Positions 58,727 to 64,000 of a DNA stretch of 64,000 bases are shown one piece after another. Source of the DNA: Ardenticatenales bacterium (lineage in GTDB: Bacteria; Chloroflexota; Anaerolineae; Epilineales; Epilineaceae); NCBI GenBank assembly GCA_020853525.1, contig JADYYS010000059.1, positions 1 through 64,000 of the forward strand. Reading direction: 5' to 3'. The notes beneath the pieces are model-generated. The model had not been told where the DNA came from. It did no database searches and saw only the letters and a list, made by a program, of their open reading frames with translations. A program made the translations under genes and the position numbers. Within the stretch, counting starts at the first letter, position 1, and each line of letters begins with the position of its first letter.

Positions 58727-58963
58727 ATTCGCCGACCACCATCCCCGGCCCACACGCATTCGCCGACCACCATCCCCGGCCCACACCCGCCCCACCGGCC
58801 CACACGAACCCGGGCACGATCGTCTCGTTGGGTGGCGGGGAGAGGATGGCCCGGGGCCTACGGGGCAGGCACGGGGACCTGCCCCTACCGGGCGTCGATT
58901 GCGTGTGGGCCGGGGATGGTGGTCGGCGATTGCGTGTGGGCCGGGGATGGGTGGGTCGGCGAA
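58727..58963. repeat. REP/BIME-like structure: duplicated 29-bp unit, central palindrome, and inverted duplicated unit
   Basis: attcgccgaccaccatccccggcccacac at 58727-58755 and 58758-58786; inverted copies gtgtgggccggggatggtggtcggcgat at 58903-58930 and gtgtgggccggggatgggtgggtcggcgaat at 58933-58963; central palindrome ggggcagg...cctgcccc at 58862-58885. Confidence 0.8.
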
Positions 58964-59072
58964 TACGGGGGGGCCGTTGTAGGTGGGGATCGGCGCTTGC
59001 GACGACATCGTGTCGCGAGCGTGTCCGAATCGCCGTTGTCGGTGAGATCGGAGTGCGGGTAGGCTCGGAGCC

Positions 59073-59573
59073 ATGAAGGATGGCGAGCGATGGCGCCGGC
59101 GGTCGATCCGGTTGCTGTGTTACGACTACGCGGCGGCGGGTGCGTACTTCGTTACGATCGTCACACAGGACAGGGCGCCAATCCTCGGGACGGTCGTCAA
59201 CGGGCGGGCGAAGTGCACGGTGGCGGGCCGGATGGTATGGGAAGTCTGGAGTGCGCTGCCGTCGGTCTATCCGTGCGTACAGGTCGACACGTTCGTCGTC
59301 ATGCCCGACCACGTGCATGGAATACTCGTTCTTGCGCCCAGGGTGATGTCGGATGATGAGGCGCTCGAGGTGATATCGTTGCCAACGATCGTCGGTTTGT
59401 TCAAGTCGATGACAACGAAACATTACATCGATGGCGTCAATACGCACGGATGGCCATCATTTCGCGTACGGCTGTGGCAGCGAAACTACTACGAACGCAT
59501 CGTCCGCGATGACGACGCGCTCGATCGCATCCGCCGCTACATCCTCGCGAACCCGGCTCAATGGCGTCGTTGA
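59073..59573 (+). CDS. REP-associated tyrosine transposase (RAYT, Y1/HUH transposase-like)
   Basis: 'YFVTIVTQDRAPILG', 'VVMPDHVHGILVL' (HUH), 'LWQRNYYERIVRDDDALDRIRRYILANPAQWRR' (Tyr motif with C-terminal NPxxW). Confidence 0.87.
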   Translation: MKDGERWRRRSIRLLCYDYAAAGAYFVTIVTQDRAPILGTVVNGRAKCTVAGRMVWEVWSALPSVYPCVQVDTFVVMPDHVHGILVLAPRVMSDDEALEVISLPTIVGLFKSMTTKHYIDGVNTHGWPSFRVRLWQRNYYERIVRDDDALDRIRRYILANPAQWRR

Positions 59574-59748
59574 TCGCGCGACGGACCGTGGGTGATCGGC
59601 GCCGGAACCATCCACGGTTCGGACCGGAACCTTCTACGGTTTCGGGCAAGATCATGGACGATCCGGTGACGAACGACCTGTGGAACGCGCCGCTCGCCCG
59701 ATCCGTCGATCCGGCCGACACGGGCGGATGCCGCCGGTGAGACGCACG

Positions 59749-59782
59749 AAAAGGCGGGGGCTGCCGAAGCAACCCCCGCCCT
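59749..59782 (-). terminator. Rho-independent terminator downstream of 59928-60821
   Basis: Minus strand GGCGGGGGttgcttcggcagCCCCCGCC TTTT. Confidence 0.7.
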
Positions 59783-59852
59783 TCACGATCCGATCATCGA
59801 CCAGCCCTGCGCCCTGCCGCACCCATGCGGTCAAGCGGCCGACGCAAGAGGG

Positions 59853-59931
59853 CTAGTACACCACCACTGAACATGCCTTGGGCGGCGACCAGATTGGGGA
59901 GTCCCAAGAATCTACAGTGGTGCTGTACTAG
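59853..59931. mobile_element. 79-bp inverted-repeat element with CTAG ends
   Basis: ctagtacaccaccactg (59853-59869) and cagtggtgctgtactag (59915-59931): 16/17 inverted match. Confidence 0.6.
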
Positions 59932-60821
59932 TACCGCATCCAGTACCCCTGCCACTGCCACTGCGACTGGTAGCACCGGCAGTTGTTGTTGTAGGCGTAC
60001 CGGCTCTGCCACAGGTAGCCCGGCCGGTAGCCGACGGTCGATCCGTAGCACTGGTTCGTGTACGAGCGGAGCGTCGGCACCCACTGCTGGCACCCCTGCT
60101 GGTAGGGCAGGTAGTACCACATGCCCTGGCTCTGGTAGCAGCTGTTGTTCAGCTGGTTGCCGTTGTAGCCGTAGAAGTAGGCCAGGTTGGAGCTGATCCA
60201 CGGCTGGCGGATGTAGGCCGCCATGCTGTTGCAGAGGTTGTAGTAGTTGTTGGAGTACTGGCGGTAGACGTTGTAGCTGTTGTAGAACATCGCGCCGGTG
60301 TTGTAGCCGTAGGCGCTCCAGTTGTCCGGCGAGGCGCCCGACAGCATCGATGCGCCCCCGAGCGCGGCGTCGCTCGCCGCGCCGTCGCCTTCGGTCACGG
60401 CGCCGCCCGGACCGGGCAGGCCGATGACCGGGTTGACCGCGCCGTCGGGCAGCGCTGCCATCGTCACCTCGAAGTCGGGCGACAGCGTGACCTCGCCGCG
60501 CTCGATGAGCGTGTTCGAGTCCGCCATGGCCGCACGGTAGTCGTCCAGGTACGCCTGGCTCACGCCGAGCGTCTCGGCCGTCGCGTCGTCACGGAGCTGC
60601 ATCGTGCCGTCTTCGGCGACGTACAGGTACGGCTCCATCCGCTGGACGAGGTCGAGTACGTCGGCCATTTCGGCCGCGTCGACGATGTGGGCGGCGTCCA
60701 TGCGCTCGGTCTGCGCCGGGACACCGGCGGGCGCCATCTGCGCCTGGGCGGTGCCGGCCGCGAATCCAGCCGTGCCAAGCACGGCGGCCGCGGCGACAAA
60801 CAGCAAGTGGGTCCGGTTCAT
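59928..60821 (-). CDS. Exported protein with Tyr/Asn/Gln/Cys/Trp-rich C-terminal domain
   Basis: ATG 60821 with SD-like 'ggaggtatgacctg'; signal MNRTHLLFVAAAAVLGTAGFAAGTAQA; C-terminus YGYNTGAMFYNSYNVYRQYSNNYYNLCNSMAAYIRQPW...NNNCRCYQSQWQWQGYWMRY. Confidence 0.8.
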   Translation of the reverse strand: MNRTHLLFVAAAAVLGTAGFAAGTAQAQMAPAGVPAQTERMDAAHIVDAAEMADVLDLVQRMEPYLYVAEDGTMQLRDDATAETLGVSQAYLDDYRAAMADSNTLIERGEVTLSPDFEVTMAALPDGAVNPVIGLPGPGGAVTEGDGAASDAALGGASMLSGASPDNWSAYGYNTGAMFYNSYNVYRQYSNNYYNLCNSMAAYIRQPWISSNLAYFYGYNGNQLNNSCYQSQGMWYYLPYQQGCQQWVPTLRSYTNQCYGSTVGYRPGYLWQSRYAYNNNCRCYQSQWQWQGYWMRY

Positions 60822-61036
60822 CAGGTCATACCTCCATCGGGAAACCAGGGTGCCTTGGCGGCGGACGGACGGATGGGCAGGAGCTCGACCGATGGTCGAT
60901 GCCGCCCGTTGAGGCGGCAGACCCGACGCCGGATAGGATAGCAGGATTCGTGCGATCCCTGAAGGGCGAACGCGATACCGACGATCATGGGCGGACGCGC
61001 CTCCAGGCAACCCATGCCCGGCCGTCATGCCCTCAG

Positions 61037-62389
61037 CTAACGGCGGCGCGCCGACCCCGTTACGCGGTCCGGCCGCTGCCGAAACCGTTCGAACACCTCC
61101 GACGCCTCGGCCGGGTCATGGTCCACCTGGAGGAAGCCGTCGGCGTCCAGGCGCGCGCCCGCCGCGACGAGCGCGCCGCCGACGACGTTGGCTGCCCGCA
61201 ACACCAGGCCGTCCGGACCGGCAGCCGCCGTCACCCCCGGCAGCGGAAGCCCGACGCCGCCGAGCCCACGCCAGCCGTTCACCGGATGGCACGCCACGAA
61301 GCCCGCCGCGCCGCGCGGTGCCCAGCCGACGCACAGCTCGACGCCCGTGGTCTCGACGAACGCGCGCGCCAGCATCGGCGGCACGGGCCCGCCGACCAGC
61401 CAGCCACGGACGGACCGCAGCTCGGCTTGCGGGAGCTCGGGCGCCGCCACCAGCCGTGCCACGGCGGCGACGTCGGACACGACCCAGGCGGGCCGAAAGT
61501 AGCGGAGCGCATCCACGGCATCCGCCGGCTGCCACGATCCGGGCAGTGCCACGCGCGCCCGCAGCGCCGGTGCCGCGCCGAGCGCGGCGACGACGCCGAG
61601 CGGTGACGCCAGCGGCGCGAGGACGAGCCACGTGTCGTCACCCGGGCTGGTGTCCGTGAGCCAGGCCGTCATCATCTGCGCCCCGGCCGCGAGCTCGGGC
61701 GCGCCGTAGCGCACACCGTCGACCTCGATCGCCCCCGCCCGCACGGCCTCGTCGGCGGTAGGCGACGCCGGACCGTCGCCGGCGACCCAGCGCTGCCATG
61801 GGACGGCGTTCGGGAAGGCGGCAACGGGACGGTGCATCCGATTGCCGTCCCCAAGGCGGGCCAGCAACCGCAGCCCGAAGCGCAGCTCGCGCAGCGGGTC
61901 GACGGTGACGATCCGGGGAAGCGGCCCCCCCGACCGTTGCATCGCCTGTGCGAACGGCAGCGCCTCCCGGTCGAGGATGATCGCCAGCGGTGCGCCGAGC
62001 CGAACGCTCAGCTCCGCAGCGGCGGACACGTCGGCGCCGTCGACCGGCGCCACGACGCGGCCCGCCCTGAGCCCGCCGACGACGACGGCGAGCAGCGTCG
62101 GCCCGGGCGGAAGCGCCACGAGGATCGGCCGCCCGTCCGCCGCGGGCTCACGGCCCAGCGCCGCGGCCACGGCGTCGGCCAACGCGTTCAGCGCAGCGTA
62201 GTGCAGTGCCCGCCGCCCATCCGTGACGGCCGGGAACGTCGGCGCGACGGCGGCAGCGTCGGCGAGGATGCCTGCGAAGTCCCCCGCGGCGGCGTCAAGG
62301 GCGTACGGCACGCCGGGCTCGTAGTGCGCGAGCCAGGGCGTCTGGGGCGGCCCTGTGCGTTCGCGATTGTCGGGATTGGACTTCGACAT
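61037..62389 (-). CDS. AMP-dependent synthetase/ligase-like protein, probably catalytically degenerate
   Basis: N-terminus 'WLAHYEPGVPYALDAAAGDFAGILADAAAVAPTFPAVTDGRRALHYAALNALADAVAAAL' is FadD-like; lacks a recognisable YTSGTTGxPKG P-loop and C-terminal catalytic-Lys subdomain. Confidence 0.65.
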   Translation of the reverse strand: MSKSNPDNRERTGPPQTPWLAHYEPGVPYALDAAAGDFAGILADAAAVAPTFPAVTDGRRALHYAALNALADAVAAALGREPAADGRPILVALPPGPTLLAVVVGGLRAGRVVAPVDGADVSAAAELSVRLGAPLAIILDREALPFAQAMQRSGGPLPRIVTVDPLRELRFGLRLLARLGDGNRMHRPVAAFPNAVPWQRWVAGDGPASPTADEAVRAGAIEVDGVRYGAPELAAGAQMMTAWLTDTSPGDDTWLVLAPLASPLGVVAALGAAPALRARVALPGSWQPADAVDALRYFRPAWVVSDVAAVARLVAAPELPQAELRSVRGWLVGGPVPPMLARAFVETTGVELCVGWAPRGAAGFVACHPVNGWRGLGGVGLPLPGVTAAAGPDGLVLRAANVVGGALVAAGARLDADGFLQVDHDPAEASEVFERFRQRPDRVTGSARRR

Positions 62390-62543
62390 GGGAAACCGAT
62401 CCTGCGAGCAGGGGGCGATTCGTTCCGGCAGGGGGACGATCACAGGCGTCGATCGTCGAGGCCGCCCGCGGCCGACTTTGGCCGGCGACGCACGGCACGC
62501 GAGCCGGCGCACGCTAACGCTACCACGACCGAAGGCGACTGTG

Positions 62544-62549
62544 TATAAT
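62544..62549 (+). promoter_or_regulatory. Consensus -10 TATAAT upstream of rpsB
   Basis: gactgtgTATAATgcccg; 130 nt upstream of rpsB; no clear -35. Confidence 0.4.
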
Positions 62550-62679
62550 GCCCGATCGGCCTGCCGGATGCGTCCGCGGCCGAGCGCATCCGCGCGCCAT
62601 CTCACACGCCTCCCACCCTTCGTGACCGGCCGAGCGCCGGCCCTGGGCGGCGGACGACGAACGAAAGGGACCGAATTCG

Positions 62680-63468
62680 ATGAGCCTGGCCACGATGAAA
62701 GAGCTGTTGGAAGCGGGTGTCCACTTCGGACACTACACGCGCCGTTGGAACCCGAAGATGCGCCCGTTCATCTTCACCGAGCGCAACGGGATCCACATTC
62801 TCGACCTCGCGCAGACCGTCGAGAAGCTGACGGAGGCGACCGATGCGGTGCGCGCCGTGGCGGCGAGGGGCGGCACCGTGCTGTTCGTCGGCACGAAGAA
62901 GCAGGCGGCGAGCAGCTTGCAGGAAGCGGCTGATCGCTGCGGTTCGCCGTACGTCATCGACCGCTGGCTCGGCGGGATGCTGACGAACTGGCAGACGATG
63001 CGCGCACGCGTCGGCACGCTCCTCGACCTCGAGAACCGGCGCGACCGCGGCGAGTTCGCGATGCTCTCCAAGCGCGAGCAGCTGACGATCGAGCGCAAGA
63101 TCGAGAAGCTGAACAAGCGTCTCGGCGGCATCAAGCACATGCACGACCTGCCCGACATCATGTATGTGGTCGACACCCGGCGCGAGCATCTCGCCGTCGG
63201 CGAGGCGAACAAGCTCAAGGTGCCGATCGCCGCGATCGTCGACACGAACTGCGACCCGGACCCGATCACGTACGTGATCCCGTCCAACGACGACGCGATC
63301 CGCGCGCTCAAGTTGATCACGGACAAGATCGCCGACGCGATCATCGAGGGCCGGACGGAGCGCGAGAGCACCGCCGGAGACGGCGGGCCGAGCGACGACG
63401 TCGACACGACGAAGCGGGTGTACGACCCGTTCGACGACGAGGCGGTCGAGGACGACGACGAGGACTAG
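62680..63468 (+). CDS. rpsB: 30S ribosomal protein S2
   Basis: [50 protein letters not shown]...[10 protein letters not shown]...[36 protein letters not shown]; classic uS2. Confidence 0.98.
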   Translation: MSLATMKELLEAGVHFGHYTRRWNPKMRPFIFTERNGIHILDLAQTVEKLTEATDAVRAVAARGGTVLFVGTKKQAASSLQEAADRCGSPYVIDRWLGGMLTNWQTMRARVGTLLDLENRRDRGEFAMLSKREQLTIERKIEKLNKRLGGIKHMHDLPDIMYVVDTRREHLAVGEANKLKVPIAAIVDTNCDPDPITYVIPSNDDAIRALKLITDKIADAIIEGRTERESTAGDGGPSDDVDTTKRVYDPFDDEAVEDDDED

Positions 63469-63590
63469 CCGTCCGGCCGTCCGCCGGTTGTCGTCGTTTG
63501 GACAGATGAACCCCCTGATTTCACGAGAGACGACCGTCCGGCATGCCGGGCGGCCGTGACACGGCACGCCAGACAAGGAGCACAGATACG

Positions 63591-64000
63591 ATGGTCACCA
63601 CAGACATGATCCGCCAGCTGCGTGAGCGCACCGGCGCGGGCATCCTGGATGCCAAGAAGGCCCTCGACGCGAACGACGGCGACATCGAGAAGGCGATCCA
63701 GCAGCTGCGGGAGCAGGGCTTGGCCAAGGCGGCCAAGAAGGCGATGCGCGAGGCGGCCGAGGGCCGGGTCTACAGCTACATCCACGGGGATCCGGGCCGC
63801 GTCGGCGTCCTCGTCGAGGTGAACTGCGAGACGGATTTCGTCGCCCGCACGCCGACGTTCCAGGCGCTGTGTCACAGCATCGCGCTGCAGATCGCGGCGG
63901 CGAATCCGAGCTTCGTCTCGCCGGACGAGATTCCGGCCGAGGTGCTGGAGAACGAGCGCTACACGCTCCTCAAGCAGCTCGAGGGCGAGAACAAGCCGGC
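63591..64000 (+). CDS. tsf: Elongation factor Ts (partial, runs off window)
   Basis: MVTTDMIRQLRERTGAGILDAKKALDANDGDIEKAIQQLREQGLAKAAKKAMREAAEGRVYSYIHGDPGRVGVLVEVNCETDFVARTPTFQ; SD 'aaggag' upstream. Confidence 0.97.
   Translation, partial: MVTTDMIRQLRERTGAGILDAKKALDANDGDIEKAIQQLREQGLAKAAKKAMREAAEGRVYSYIHGDPGRVGVLVEVNCETDFVARTPTFQALCHSIALQIAAANPSFVSPDEIPAEVLENERYTLLKQLEGENKP

Noticed and set aside
58727-58786. Two 29-bp direct repeats 31 bp apart, considered as a mini CRISPR
   Set aside because: Only two copies with a 2-bp gap, inverted copies nearby, no cas genes; fits REP/BIME better.
59794-60201. 135-aa minus-strand ORF (DQLQPGLLLRLQRQPAEQQ...)
   Set aside because: Out-of-frame reading of the Tyr-rich protein gene and the 79-bp IR element; no independent support.

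Overview
High-GC bacterial chromosome segment (about 64 kb). Gene content and order look compatible with Chloroflexota, but that is inference. The window falls into four parts. (1) 0.2-32.6 kb: a surface/exported-protein region with an SBBP beta-propeller protein, two giant tandem DUF11-type proteins (about 4690 and 2792 aa, minus strand), a paralogous pair of uncharacterised exported proteins, and an FG-GAP/VCBS protein with a very long Pro/Thr linker. (2) 32.7-53 kb: mostly housekeeping, with an SDR, a CAP-like protein, tRNA-Asp(GTC), ltaE, gltX, a cell-shape/division operon mreB-mreC-mreD-mrdA-minC-minD-minE-rodA, bL25, a GT2, a rhomboid, recJ, a class II photolyase and YihY/BrkB. (3) 53-61 kb: a PEP-synthase/Rph-like enzyme, a third protein carrying the same C-terminal module as the giants, a RAYT (Y1/HUH) transposase beside a large REP-like inverted-repeat structure, and a Tyr/Asn/Gln/Cys-rich exported protein. 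(4) 61-64 kb: a degenerate AMP-ligase-like protein, rpsB and the 5' part of tsf. The most interesting signals are: a C-terminal module of about 600 aa with four internal repeats, shared by three otherwise different exported proteins; a CHRD domain inserted into one DUF11 repeat of one giant paralogue; two palindromic non-coding elements whose ends contain the stop codons of the neighbouring genes; and a copy of the RAYT-associated palindrome in the minC-minD gap that could be misread as a minD N-terminus. All calls come from reading the sequence and the supplied ORF track; no database search was run.
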